DNA of 64,000 nucleotides from CAG-390 sp045636385 (GCA_045636385.1 JAZTXK010000078.1:213508-277507); one strand, 5' to 3'; shown: positions 51,501-58,088, numbered from the stretch's first letter. Notes: generated by a model not told the origin, from the letters alone. Program-made: numbers and translations.

Positions 51501-51622
51501 CTCTGTCCTACCCCGGCCCCACCGCATGGCGCACCGACGGCGACAGATGGTGCTATGAGTACAGACTCAAGCCCGAAGGACTGCTCGTAACCCCCAGACT
51601 GGCGGTTATTGATAATCAGTAA
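48509..51622 (+). CDS. GH106-like glycosyl hydrolase (probable alpha-L-rhamnosidase)
   Basis: This 1037-residue protein opens with RGTPFWAWNCKLDKDELLRQ, then GLGGFHMHVRSGMATEYLSD and YLYDEDRWPSGFAGGFV (about 25-110), the hallmark of the GH106-related group. A TIM-barrel continues to about 500, then beta-sandwich domains. ASLTGHMMKEPTLDSQ-like text (here ALTGHMMKEPTLDSQ) and YGVTGWDYDFRGHKMQGDWQ lie near 325-405. There is no signal peptide, so it would act in the cytoplasm. Coupling to rhaA suggests release of L-rhamnose from imported oligosaccharides. Confidence 0.85.
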   Translation: MLYKKKDDALLDRALFEKPTAEYRGTPFWAWNCKLDKDELLRQIEMFKVMGLGGFHMHVRSGMATEYLSDEFMGLIRACAEKAEKEDMLAYLYDEDRWPSGFAGGFVSKDPQYRINYLLFTPNSYEEIGGKIHVGDEQAKATRSGRGKLIGKYDIVLNSEGSLESYKKIDDESEAVGKVWYAYNESPLESPRYNGYTYVDTMNKAAIDRFIEITHERYKECVGDMFGGVVPSIFTDEPQFTHKKTLPFAESEVDVTLPWTPDLEDTFKATYGKSLVEHLPELIWELADGVSQIRYFYHDHACERFATSFADNIGDWCQKNGIALTGHMMKEPTLDSQTMAVGEAMRSLRAFEIPGIDMLANRYEYSTAKQASSVAHQYGREGVMSELYGVTGWDYDFRGHKMQGDWQAALGITLRVPHLSWVSMEGEAKRDYPATISYQSPWFDKYSYIEDHFARVNTALVRGTPNIKVGVIHPVESLWVHWGPSSQTALERQKLDKCFEDVTNWLLFGSIDFDYISESLLPALCEKGENPIKVGKMEYDVIIVPACETIRSTTLKLLEEFAANGGKLVFMGNAPKYVDAVASDEGAKLCAKATHIEFTRTDLLRELDSYRTIDIRNSNGFYTENLVHQLRYDGDSMWLFIAQGKVSPNDDCSSKQAVKITIRGLYTPTLYNTLSGNIEAIPCKYIGGNTVIDWALWAHDSILLKLDPNPEAVAPAVEAKKKAKLIQQPRQIITEARIKLGEPNALLLDMAEYSLDGEEFNGEEEILRADTACRRKLGWEPWAGNAYQPWCLPSIAPEHTITLRFKINSEIEVNGASLALEMAEASKITFNGIEVPSVVTGYFTDKAIKTVAMPTIPAGTSELVIVQPFGHRTATEWCYLLGQFGVRVNGTKKTIITLPETIGFASITDQGLPFYSGKLTYEFDIENEVEGNGIEIRLHQYRAALYEVSVDGDEPTTGAFAPYVVTRDNLSKGKHTVAATLYINRTNAFSHLHCSDPTLSYPGPTAWRTDGDRWCYEYRLKPEGLLVTPRLAVIDNQ

Positions 51623-51634
51623 TTCGGTTAAATA

Positions 51635-51675
51635 AAAATATCCGATAGGCACGAAGCCTATCGGATATTTTTATT
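51635..51675. terminator. bidirectional terminator between the GH106-like and GLUG-protein genes
   Basis: AAAATATCCGATAGGC pairs perfectly with GCCTATCGGATATTTT around ACGAA. Confidence 0.93.
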
Positions 51676-51687
51676 CAAGTTAAGTTA

Positions 51688-53187
51688 TCAGTTCTCGCGC
51701 TTCTTTGCTACGATAGCAACGCCTGCGATGGAGAGTACCGCGATAACAACGAAGATCATCGAAGAGTCGCCGGTTTCTGCGGGAGTCTTGGGCTCGGTGG
51801 TCTCAGGAGCGGGAGCTGTGGTTTCGGGTGCGGGAGGAGTTACGGGTGCTTCTTCTGCGAACTTGAAGGTAGTGCCGTTAACGGTAGCGGAATCGGCTGC
51901 GTTAACGATATCTTCGATCGCCTTTACAGCCGCTGCAACAACAGTTGCATCAGCATCAGCGGTGCAGTCGGTTGCGGGGTTGGTGGTTGCCATCCAGCCC
52001 TTGAAGGTCGAGGTGGTAGTAACGGAATCCTTAAGAAGTGTGGTGTCACTTGCATTGTTCAGCACGCCTACGACGCCGCCGGGATTATGACCGGTCTTAT
52101 TATCGTTGAAGGTTGCGATATTACCGCTGTTGTAGCCCTTTTCAACTGCTACGCCTGCCTTATTGGAGTATCCGAGTACGCCGCCTGCGTAAGGAAGCGA
52201 AGAAGCAGAGGTGGACTTAGAGGTTACGTCAGCCACGTTCGCACAGTTGATGACAGTAGTGTTTGCAGCAGCGGAGCAGCCGACAGTACCGCCGGTGTAG
52301 CAAGCGTTTCCGCCTTCGGTAAGTACGGTTCCGTAGTTGATGCAGTTTTCGATCTTAAGAGCGATCTTGGAGCTTGCGGTAGTACCTACAACACCGCCGC
52401 AGTAAACATCCTTAGCGGAGGTATTCTTAACGGTAATGTTACCGTAGTTTACACAGTTGATGATATCGGTATCGGGAGCGTATGCGACAACACCGCCTGC
52501 GGTGACCTTGGAGCCGTCAGCGATAACGGTAACGTCACCGTTGCCTACACAGTTGATAACGTCAGCGTATCCGGATCTTGCAAGCACGTTAGCAAGAATA
52601 ATATCGCCGGTAATTCCCTTGCCGGTAACGTCGAGAGTCATATCAACGTCAACCTTGCAGTTAGCAAGTATGATCTTGTTGGGATCGTTGTTGCTCTGCT
52701 GGCACCAGCCGAGGAGCGCGCCCGAGTAGATATCGCCTACTCTGTTGCCGCCGTCCATCTTACCCTCGAGGGTGATGTTGATGAGACCGGGGGTGAAATC
52801 AGCGGCTGTGGTCATATAAGCGAAGAGACCGCCGAAACGGTAGCTGAAGGTCTGATAGAAGTTTACGATCTTATAGCCGTTACCGTCGTAAAGACCGATG
52901 AAGGGCTTTGCGGTTCTTTCGCCGATAGGAGTCCATTCCTTGTTACCAAGGTCGATATCTGCGGTCTGCTTGAAGTATTTGCCTTCAAAAGTGGTTCCCG
53001 CATCAACCTGAACCTGAATGTACTTGAGGTCCTCTGCGGACTCAACGAGGTAGGGGGATGCCGCGGTTCCTTCGCCCTTGAGCGAAGCGGAAGCGGTTGT
53101 GCCGTCCCAAGCTGCTGCGCTTGTTGTTACAACCAGCATGGAAAGCATCATAGTCAAAACGAGTGCGAATGCGATGAGTTTTTTCAT
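51688..53187 (-). CDS. cell-surface protein with GLUG-type repeats and a TGD-type C-terminal anchor
   Basis: This 499-residue protein has a signal peptide (about 1-26), then ASPYLVESAEDLKYI and FKQTADIDLGNKEWTPIG, the usual lead-in to GLUG-motif beta-helix proteins. Repeated NCVN-YGNI/GGVVG-type units run to about 400. A Pro/Thr/Glu stalk (about 430-465) then leads to PAETGDSS, a membrane helix and KKREN. The tail resembles a sortase sorting signal but is not a canonical LPxTG. Likely a wall- or membrane-displayed adhesin. I chose the ATG at 53187, with AAAGGAA upstream. The frame extending to 53442 crosses promoter and repeat. Confidence 0.82.
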   Translation of the reverse strand: MKKLIAFALVLTMMLSMLVVTTSAAAWDGTTASASLKGEGTAASPYLVESAEDLKYIQVQVDAGTTFEGKYFKQTADIDLGNKEWTPIGERTAKPFIGLYDGNGYKIVNFYQTFSYRFGGLFAYMTTAADFTPGLINITLEGKMDGGNRVGDIYSGALLGWCQQSNNDPNKIILANCKVDVDMTLDVTGKGITGDIILANVLARSGYADVINCVGNGDVTVIADGSKVTAGGVVAYAPDTDIINCVNYGNITVKNTSAKDVYCGGVVGTTASSKIALKIENCINYGTVLTEGGNACYTGGTVGCSAAANTTVINCANVADVTSKSTSASSLPYAGGVLGYSNKAGVAVEKGYNSGNIATFNDNKTGHNPGGVVGVLNNASDTTLLKDSVTTTSTFKGWMATTNPATDCTADADATVVAAAVKAIEDIVNAADSATVNGTTFKFAEEAPVTPPAPETTAPAPETTEPKTPAETGDSSMIFVVIAVLSIAGVAIVAKKREN

Positions 53188-53233
53188 GACATTGTTCCTT
53201 TCTATAAGGAGCACAAACTCCTTTATTGATATT

Positions 53234-53262
53234 ATTATAACAAAGATTTCATTTGTTGTCAA
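53234..53262 (-). promoter_or_regulatory. promoter of the GLUG surface protein gene
   Basis: On the minus strand TTGACA (53262-53257) and TATAAT (53239-53234) have a 17-base spacer, a full consensus match. Confidence 0.88.
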
Positions 53263-53312
53263 TAGTATAACAATAAAATAACCAATTGTGTTATATTTTT
53301 TGTAACAAATCG

Positions 53313-53453
53313 ACTGGAAATTTGAATAAACAGTTCGCGCATAGTTTCTGCTATAATTCAATTTGCGGTAGCGCGAATCTTTTGCTTTCGCTTTGCGAAA
53401 GCAATTGGTTCGTTTCTTTGGCGACAGCATAGAGAAAAGCACACCGCTTGGCG
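53313..53453 (+). repeat. copy A of a roughly 140 bp palindromic repeat
   Basis: From ACTGGAA (53313) to about 53453 this matches copy B (54955-55092) with roughly 80-85% identity by eye, in direct orientation. Shared parts are TTCGCGCATA, an extended -10 TGCTATAATT, AATTTGCGG, GCGCGAATC, a GCTTTCGC/GCGAAAGC hairpin, and CTTTGGCGACAGCATAGAGA followed by AAAGCACACCGC. The terminal hairpin present in copy B is broken here. The 429 bp gap between the GLUG and XRE genes holds only this repeat and the two promoters. Confidence 0.85.
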
Positions 53454-53556
53454 TACCTGCTTTATCGCAAGCGCGCCATCTTTCTCAAAACTACTATTAT
53501 TCAACCTATGGTTAACACAAAGTTTCCTAACAATACCTTTACTAAAACTGTTTTTA

Positions 53557-53565
53557 TGCTATAAT
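53557..53565 (+). promoter_or_regulatory. extended -10 promoter of the second XRE regulator
   Basis: TGCTATAAT (53557-53565) is an extended -10. TTTACT at 53538-53543 gives a 16-base spacer to TATAAT. Confidence 0.6.
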
Positions 53566-53616
53566 ATATTCAGAAGCAGACGTCGGCTTACTTTTATCTC
53601 ATATGGAGGTATGATT

Positions 53617-54687
53617 ATGAAAATGACTATTGGTGCAAATATTAAGCGTTTGCGCACATCAAAAAACATCACACAAGAACAGCTTTCAGTTGCAATGAAT
53701 GTTACCTGCGCAGCCGTCAGCAAATGGGAACGTGGTGAAACCTATCCCGACATTACACTTCTGCAGCCGTTGGCTTATTTCTTTGGAGTAACGCTCGACG
53801 AACTTATGGGCTACAATCAAGAAAAGATCCAAGCCGAGATTGACGATGTAATCGCCCTGTACCGACAGCATTGGAACGACAAGAAAGGCCGAGAGATAAT
53901 CACAAAGGCATATCGTGATTATCCGAATGATTATTGGATTATGCACTATTATATGTGGAATGTTGGTGGTGACTTAGCAGATAACGACCCCTCTGTTCTA
54001 ATCGCACACAAGGACGAATTTCTTGCTATTTGTGAAAAAATATTGGAAGGTTGCACCGAAGAAAATCTGCGTCTTGGGGCATGGAATATGCGTGCAAAAA
54101 TTCTCCATGCAGAAGGAAAGACAGACGAGGCACTTGACATTTATAAGACAAAATTTACAGATTGGTTTACCACCAGCGGACAAAAGACTGAGCAATTGTT
54201 TGCAAAAGACACAAGCGAATATTATTTTCATGTTCAAAAAAATATGTTTGAGCTTATTGATTTTGCAGCAGATAAACTTGGCAGAACCGTGTTCTTTGAT
54301 CCTTTACTTTCTATGGAGAAAAAGGCAGAACGTGCATTGCAGTATGGAAATCTGATGCTAAATGCGTTTGAAGAAACCGGGGAAGAATTCTTCCTTATGC
54401 TCGCACGCTCTTTTCTTGGAAGAATGGAAAATGATCTATACTATCGCGGCGGAACAGATGAGCAGATAATCGCAGTTATGGATAAAAATTTGTATGCGAT
54501 GAAAAAGATTGAAGAATTGAGAGCGGAAAACGAAGCATTGAATCGCGCATTTGAACGTTATGGTGAAGCAAAGAGAGGTAATTTCTTTAAATTCGGTCTT
54601 GATTATCGCGCTAATGCTACGAACGGCAGACGCGCCGAGCTTCTTAAGAATTCCGATTACAGAGCGGTTTTAGATAAGTATAAATAA
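53617..54687 (+). CDS. XRE-family regulator with long helical C-terminal region (second of two in window)
   Basis: This 356-residue protein has an N-terminal helix-turn-helix (about 3-60: IKRLRTSKNITQEQLSVAMN, then AVSKWERGETYPDITLLQ), then about 290 helical residues with YRQHWNDKKGREIITKAYRD near 90. It resembles the regulator at 21679-22758 in length and plan. I chose the ATG at 53617 because GGAGG lies seven bases before it. The ATG at 53611 is only one base from that site. It is flanked by direct repeat copies A and B and is AT-richer than core genes. The targets are unknown. Confidence 0.85.
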   Translation: MKMTIGANIKRLRTSKNITQEQLSVAMNVTCAAVSKWERGETYPDITLLQPLAYFFGVTLDELMGYNQEKIQAEIDDVIALYRQHWNDKKGREIITKAYRDYPNDYWIMHYYMWNVGGDLADNDPSVLIAHKDEFLAICEKILEGCTEENLRLGAWNMRAKILHAEGKTDEALDIYKTKFTDWFTTSGQKTEQLFAKDTSEYYFHVQKNMFELIDFAADKLGRTVFFDPLLSMEKKAERALQYGNLMLNAFEETGEEFFLMLARSFLGRMENDLYYRGGTDEQIIAVMDKNLYAMKKIEELRAENEALNRAFERYGEAKRGNFFKFGLDYRANATNGRRAELLKNSDYRAVLDKYK

Positions 54688-54697
54688 TAGTTCTTTC

Positions 54698-54722
54698 GCC
54701 CCGCCTCGCGCGGGGCTTTGCA
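54698..54722 (+). terminator. terminator of the second XRE regulator
   Basis: GCCCCGC pairs with GCGGGGC around CTCGC, followed by TTTGCATTT. The T run is short. Confidence 0.7.
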
Positions 54723-54945
54723 TTTGTATCCACAAAAGCAGTGCTTGTCAGGAAAAGCAGACGAACTTTTAAACCAAAGACTCCCTTGTGTAAAGAGAGC
54801 CTCTCTTACCGCCCGACAGTACATCTAAAAGGTGTAACACACAATATCTCGCAGGGCAAGGCATGTGAAAAGGAGTGCAAACAAACGTTCGCACTCCTTT
54901 TGTTTTTGCTGGTAAAACCTGCTTTATGGAAGACGCCCTTGCGGT
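54723..54945. other. noncoding stretch with two hairpins, degenerate repeat debris
   Basis: No credible gene is visible. It has a 15-base near-palindrome AAGAGAGCCTCTCTT near 54800 after CTCCCTTGTGTAAAG. A terminator-like hairpin AAAAGGAGTGC/GCACTCCTTTT with a T run follows (54868-54906). Together with repeat B and the tRNA this makes up the 611 bp gap between the XRE and NUDIX genes. Confidence 0.4.
54868..54906 (+). terminator. orphan terminator-like hairpin
   Basis: AAAAGGAGTGC pairs with GCACTCCTTTT around a 12-base loop, followed by GTTTTTG. There is no obvious gene in front of it. Confidence 0.6.
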
Positions 54946-54970
54946 GTGGAGACAACTGGAATCTGAACCA
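54946..54970 (-). pseudogene. 3'-end remnant of tRNA-Val
   Basis: GTGGAGACAACTGGAATC then TGAACCA repeats the 3' end of the intact tRNA-Val gene (55111-55134) in the same orientation with one inserted base. It covers the acceptor 3' strand and T arm only. Confidence 0.65.
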
Positions 54971-55092
54971 ACGATTCGCGCATAAATTGTGCTATAATTT
55001 AATTTGCGGCGGCGCGAATCTTTTGCTTTCGCACGCGAAAGCAAGTGGTTTGATTCTTTGGCGACAGCATAGAGAAAAGCACACCGCTTGCG
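54955..55092 (+). repeat. copy B of the roughly 140 bp palindromic repeat
   Basis: This is the direct repeat of copy A. Its start overlaps the tRNA-Val remnant and its end is the terminator hairpin of the real tRNA-Val. ATTCGCGC (54974-) and GCGCGAAT (55012-) form an inverted repeat around the TGCTATAAT. GCTTTCGC/GCGAAAGC forms a second hairpin. Confidence 0.85.
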
Positions 55093-55107
55093 GTGTGCTT
55101 TTTCTCT
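55003..55107 (+). ncRNA. candidate small structured RNA from repeat B
   Basis: An extended -10 TGCTATAAT (54990-54998), conserved in both repeat copies, precedes about 100 bases. These contain a TTGCTTTCGC/GCGAAAGCAA hairpin and end in AGCACACCGC/GCGGTGTGCT with TTTTTCTC, a sound plus-strand terminator. No -35 is obvious. The same terminator also serves tRNA-Val on the other strand. This is inference; no known RNA family is recognised. Confidence 0.3.
55071..55107. terminator. bidirectional terminator after tRNA-Val
   Basis: AGCACACCGC pairs perfectly with GCGGTGTGCT around TT. T runs lie on both sides. Confidence 0.85.
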
Positions 55108-55108
55108 A

Positions 55109-55185
55109 TGGTGGAGACAACTGGAATCGAACCAGTGACCCCTTGCATGTCAAGCAAGTACTCTAACCAGCTGAGCTATGCCTCC
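55109..55185 (-). tRNA. tRNA-Val (anticodon GAC)
   Basis: This is a 77-base cloverleaf on the minus strand. The acceptor GGAGGCA pairs with TGTCTCC (one G-T). The D arm has AGCTCAGCTGGTTAGAGT. The anticodon stem CTTGC/GCAAG encloses TTGACAT with GAC. The T arm is TTCGATTC within CTGG/CCAG. A discriminator A and encoded CCA end it. Its own promoter (55199-55227) lies just upstream. Confidence 0.96.
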
Positions 55186-55198
55186 ACGCGACTTGAAT

Positions 55199-55227
55199 AT
55201 TATACCACAAATAAAATTAAAAATCAA
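55199..55227 (-). promoter_or_regulatory. promoter of tRNA-Val
   Basis: On the minus strand TTGATT (55227-55222) and TATAAT (55204-55199) have a 17-base spacer, about 14 bases before the tRNA 5' end. Confidence 0.8.
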
Positions 55228-55256
55228 CCCCTTTTTTGAAATTTGTCAAATAATTT

Positions 55257-55295
55257 TCAAAAATATTGAGCGATGCAGTTTTGCATCGCTCAATA
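55257..55295 (-). terminator. terminator after the NUDIX gene
   Basis: TATTGAGCGATGCA pairs perfectly with TGCATCGCTCAATA. The minus-strand tail is TTTTTG. Confidence 0.9.
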
Positions 55296-55298
55296 CTT

Positions 55299-55739
55299 TT
55301 ATTTGCTTGTCAAAATACAATTCAATTCATAAAGTGCCGTTCTGTTTGAATCCCATTTACATTTTGCACGTGCTTCTTCATAGGTCAGCCATTCGCATTC
55401 GGTATGTTCGCGCGAAAGAACTATTTCTTCATAGCACTCAAAGGCAAAAGCATATTCGGGAACAACGTACAAATCTTTGGGCCAATTGTAAAGATGGCGC
55501 TTCTTGAATATATCCGCCTGAACGTAACACATTGAAGTCAGCTTGATGATGTTCTCCGTCTTTACACCAGCTTCCTCAAGTATTTCACGCGTAGCAGCTT
55601 CAAGCGGTGTTTCGGTATCTTCTCCACCACCGGCAACAAACTGCCAATAATCGCTGTCTGATCGGCGAAAGAGACAATAGGAAGGTACACCGTCGGATAT
55701 TCTGTACGGAATTGCTAGTATCTGCAACGGTGCTCTCAT
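55299..55739 (-). CDS. NUDIX hydrolase
   Basis: This 146-residue protein carries a full Nudix box, GGGEDTETPLEAATREILEE followed by AGV (about 36-58), with the metal-binding REILEE Glu residues. The N-terminus APLQILAIPYRI is typical of MutT-like or dihydroneopterin-triphosphatase-like members. The nucleotide substrate cannot be named. It starts two bases after the cytidylate-kinase-like stop and is co-transcribed with it. Confidence 0.9.
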   Translation of the reverse strand: MRAPLQILAIPYRISDGVPSYCLFRRSDSDYWQFVAGGGEDTETPLEAATREILEEAGVKTENIIKLTSMCYVQADIFKKRHLYNWPKDLYVVPEYAFAFECYEEIVLSREHTECEWLTYEEARAKCKWDSNRTALYELNCILTSK

Positions 55740-55741
55740 AA

Positions 55742-56374
55742 TCAGATACCGTATTTTGCCTTGATGATCGACGCGAGTGCCTGTGCGGTGCCTTCGATGC
55801 CGAGGACGGAGCTATCGATCATTATCTGATAGTTCTCGGGGGAGCCCCACTTTTTACCGGTATAGTAATTATAGTAATTGATTCTTCTCTTGTCGGTCTT
55901 CTGAGAAAGATCCTTTGCCGCTTTTTCGTCAATACCGTCGTGGCGTTCGATGATACGCTTGATCTTGAAATCGACAGGGGCGTAGATAAATATACTGATC
56001 TTATTCTCTGCTTTTCTGAGAACGTAATCGGCGCATCTTCCGACAAAGACACAGGAGTTTTCCTCTGCAACCTCACGAATGAGCTCTGACTGTGTCATAA
56101 ATAGCTTATCATTGATCGGAATATTCATATTCTGCGCCGCGCTGTTAAAATAGGATGAACCCATAGCGAGGGTATAAAGCAAGCTGCTTGTTGCCTTTTC
56201 GTCAACGTGGTCGAGAACATCGCTTGACATACCCGATTTTTGAGCCGCCATAGTTATAAGCTCTTTATCATAGGCTTTAACTCCGAGGAGCTCGCCGAGG
56301 CGCAGTCCGATCTCGCGTCCTCCGCTTCCGTACTGTCTTGCTACCGTTATTACAAATTTCTTTTGGCTGTCCAT
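55742..56374 (-). CDS. cytidylate kinase-like family protein
   Basis: This 210-residue P-loop protein of the Cytidylate_kin2 (PF13189) type has ITVARQYGSGGREIGLRLGE (about 9-28) with a GSGGREIG loop, YDKELI near 35, SCVFVGRCADYVLR near 107 and DKRRINYYNYYTGKKWG near 161, the NTP-kinase lid. The phosphate acceptor is not known. It is the first gene of a two-gene unit with the NUDIX hydrolase, behind a good promoter. Confidence 0.88.
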   Translation of the reverse strand: MDSQKKFVITVARQYGSGGREIGLRLGELLGVKAYDKELITMAAQKSGMSSDVLDHVDEKATSSLLYTLAMGSSYFNSAAQNMNIPINDKLFMTQSELIREVAEENSCVFVGRCADYVLRKAENKISIFIYAPVDFKIKRIIERHDGIDEKAAKDLSQKTDKRRINYYNYYTGKKWGSPENYQIMIDSSVLGIEGTAQALASIIKAKYGI

Positions 56375-56406
56375 ATACCCGACCTCCTCGCTTTATTATT
56401 GTGTAT

Positions 56407-56435
56407 ATTATATCATTTTTTAATGCTTTTGTAAA
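56407..56435 (-). promoter_or_regulatory. promoter of the cytidylate-kinase-like/NUDIX pair
   Basis: On the minus strand TTTACA (56435-56430) and TATAAT (56412-56407) have a 17-base spacer. Confidence 0.8.
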
Positions 56436-56507
56436 GAGTTTTTACAAAAAATGTTATCATTTGAAATAAGAGCAATGAATATTCTTTATCATACGGAGGA
56501 TATTTGC

Positions 56508-58088
56508 ATGTCTATTAAAAAAGAAAACCTCGCACAATCATTTATTTACAATTCGCTTCTTCTGACGCTGTCGGCTGTCTTGATGCGCGCCGTTGGGGTC
56601 GGCTACAACGTCTATATTTCCAATCGCGTCGGCGCGGAGGTTATGGGACTTTACTCTCTCGTGACGAACGTATGGGGATTTGCTTTAACGCTTGCAACGT
56701 CGGGAATCAATCTCGCCGCAACGCGATGCGTTGCCGAGGCGGGAGATAATCAATCAGAAATCCAAGCGGCGATGCGCAAATGCATTATCTATTCTCTCAC
56801 CTTCGGATTCGGTGCGGCTTTTCTGCTGTTCGCATTATCGGGACCGATTTCGGTGCTGTGGCTAAACGACGTGCGCGCGGCGAAGCCTTTGCGGATAATG
56901 GCGTTTTCGCTTCCCGTTATTGCAGTATCTTCATCGTTATCGGGATATTTTTCCGCCGTTCGCAGAGTCTGGAAATCCGCGGCGGTTCAGGTCGCGGAGC
57001 AAGCGATCAAGATATCAAGCGTTGCTATACTGTTGACGCCTCTCATGCCGCTCGGAGTTGAGTACGCTTGCATCGCGATCGTCCTTGGCAGCGCTATCGC
57101 GGAAATACTTTCTTTTTCCGTTTACGCTTTATTTTACGCCCTGGAGAGAAAGCGTGCGAGCTGTAAGATCACTCAATTCGAGCGGTTCGGGACTCTGAAC
57201 AAGAAAATATTTTCGATTGCGTTACCTGTAGCATTCAGCACTTATATTCGCTCTGGACTTACAACGGTCGAGCACGTTCTCATCCCTCTCGGGCTTCGCG
57301 AATTCGGACTTGACTCTGCTGCGGCACTTGAGAGCTACGGCATACTCTCGGGAATGGTTTTACCCGTTGTTCTTTTTCCGTACGCATTGATACACTCATT
57401 CACCGGTCTTCTCGTGCCGGAGGTTTCGGGCGGTATTGCTGCCGGCGAGAAAAAGCATATAGAATATATCTCGTCGAGGGTGTGGCGGTTGACAGTTCTA
57501 TTCGGACTTTGCGGAGCGGGAGTGCTTGCGGTATGCTCAAAGGAATTCGGTGAGGTGCTTTATTCAAGTTCCGAGGCAGGCAGGTTCATTTATCTTTTCG
57601 CGCCGCTCATGCCATTGATGTATCTTGACACCGTCACAGATTCGCTTCTCAAGGGAATGGGCGAGCAAGTGTATACGATGAACGTAAACATTGCTGATGC
57701 GTCGATTTCGGTCATACTCGTGCGTTTGCTCGTTCCTCGGTTTGGAATTCTCGGTTACGTTGCAGTATTATACATAGCGGAGCTGATCAATTTCGCTTTC
57801 TCGGCGGCGAGACTTCTCAAAAGATGCCGATTTGAATTCAAAACGATCAGATGGTTCCTGCTCCCCTTTGTTTTGCTCATACTTACAACACAAATCTGCA
57901 ACGTCTTGTTTGGTCTTATCACGTTGCCGACAAACGCGCTGACACTCACCCTGCACGGTATTATAATAATCGCAGTATTCATCTTCCTTTTGACAGTATT
58001 CGGAGTTTGCGATAAGGAGCTTCGATCCTGGCTGGCTTCCTCACTCGGTATAAAAAAACAGTCCCGCCGAAAAGACGGGACTGTATAG
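56508..58088 (+). CDS. polysaccharide flippase / SpoVB-like MOP-superfamily protein
   Basis: This 526-residue protein has about 14 predicted membrane helices. Its N-terminal signature FIYNSLLLTLSAVLMRAVGV, then NRVGAEVMGLYSLVTNVWGF, matches the Polysacc_synt (PF01943)/SpoVB group that flips lipid-linked oligosaccharides. A sporulation role is possible but not shown. I chose the ATG at 56508, with GGAGGATATTTGC upstream. The earlier ATG at 56451 lacks a ribosome binding site. Its last codons contain the terminator of the convergent ABC operon, and its stop is three bases from that operon's end. Confidence 0.88.
   Translation: MSIKKENLAQSFIYNSLLLTLSAVLMRAVGVGYNVYISNRVGAEVMGLYSLVTNVWGFALTLATSGINLAATRCVAEAGDNQSEIQAAMRKCIIYSLTFGFGAAFLLFALSGPISVLWLNDVRAAKPLRIMAFSLPVIAVSSSLSGYFSAVRRVWKSAAVQVAEQAIKISSVAILLTPLMPLGVEYACIAIVLGSAIAEILSFSVYALFYALERKRASCKITQFERFGTLNKKIFSIALPVAFSTYIRSGLTTVEHVLIPLGLREFGLDSAAALESYGILSGMVLPVVLFPYALIHSFTGLLVPEVSGGIAAGEKKHIEYISSRVWRLTVLFGLCGAGVLAVCSKEFGEVLYSSSEAGRFIYLFAPLMPLMYLDTVTDSLLKGMGEQVYTMNVNIADASISVILVRLLVPRFGILGYVAVLYIAELINFAFSAARLLKRCRFEFKTIRWFLLPFVLLILTTQICNVLFGLITLPTNALTLTLHGIIIIAVFIFLLTVFGVCDKELRSWLASSLGIKKQSRRKDGTV
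58050..58084 (-). terminator. terminator of the lexA-ABC operon, inside the flippase 3' end
   Basis: On the minus strand ACAGTCCCG pairs with CGGGACTGT, followed by TTTTTTT. The hairpin and T run are read as the C-terminal codons of the flippase on the other strand. Confidence 0.85.

Noticed and set aside
48551..51652. 1033-codon open frame on the minus strand opposite the GH106-like gene (similar ones at 5225-7093, 28693-30681, 37119-39497, 14493-16256)
   Set aside because: They are exact shadows of highly expressed genes whose codon choice avoids TTA, CTA and TCA, which removes stops from the opposite strand. They lack ribosome binding sites and recognisable domains.
53187..53442. N-terminal extension of the GLUG protein to 53442
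   Set aside because: The added frame crosses the gene's own consensus promoter and repeat copy A, and removes the signal peptide from the N-terminus.
54879..54892. CGAACGTTTGTTTG (minus strand) resembling a LexA Cheo box
   Set aside because: It lies in the loop and stem of an orphan terminator hairpin with no promoter or SOS gene beside it. The match is best explained by the hairpin's symmetry.
54741..55166. 141-codon plus-strand frame and 54769-55044 minus-strand frame around tRNA-Val
   Set aside because: They read through repeat B, terminators and the tRNA gene. No ribosome binding site or domain is visible.
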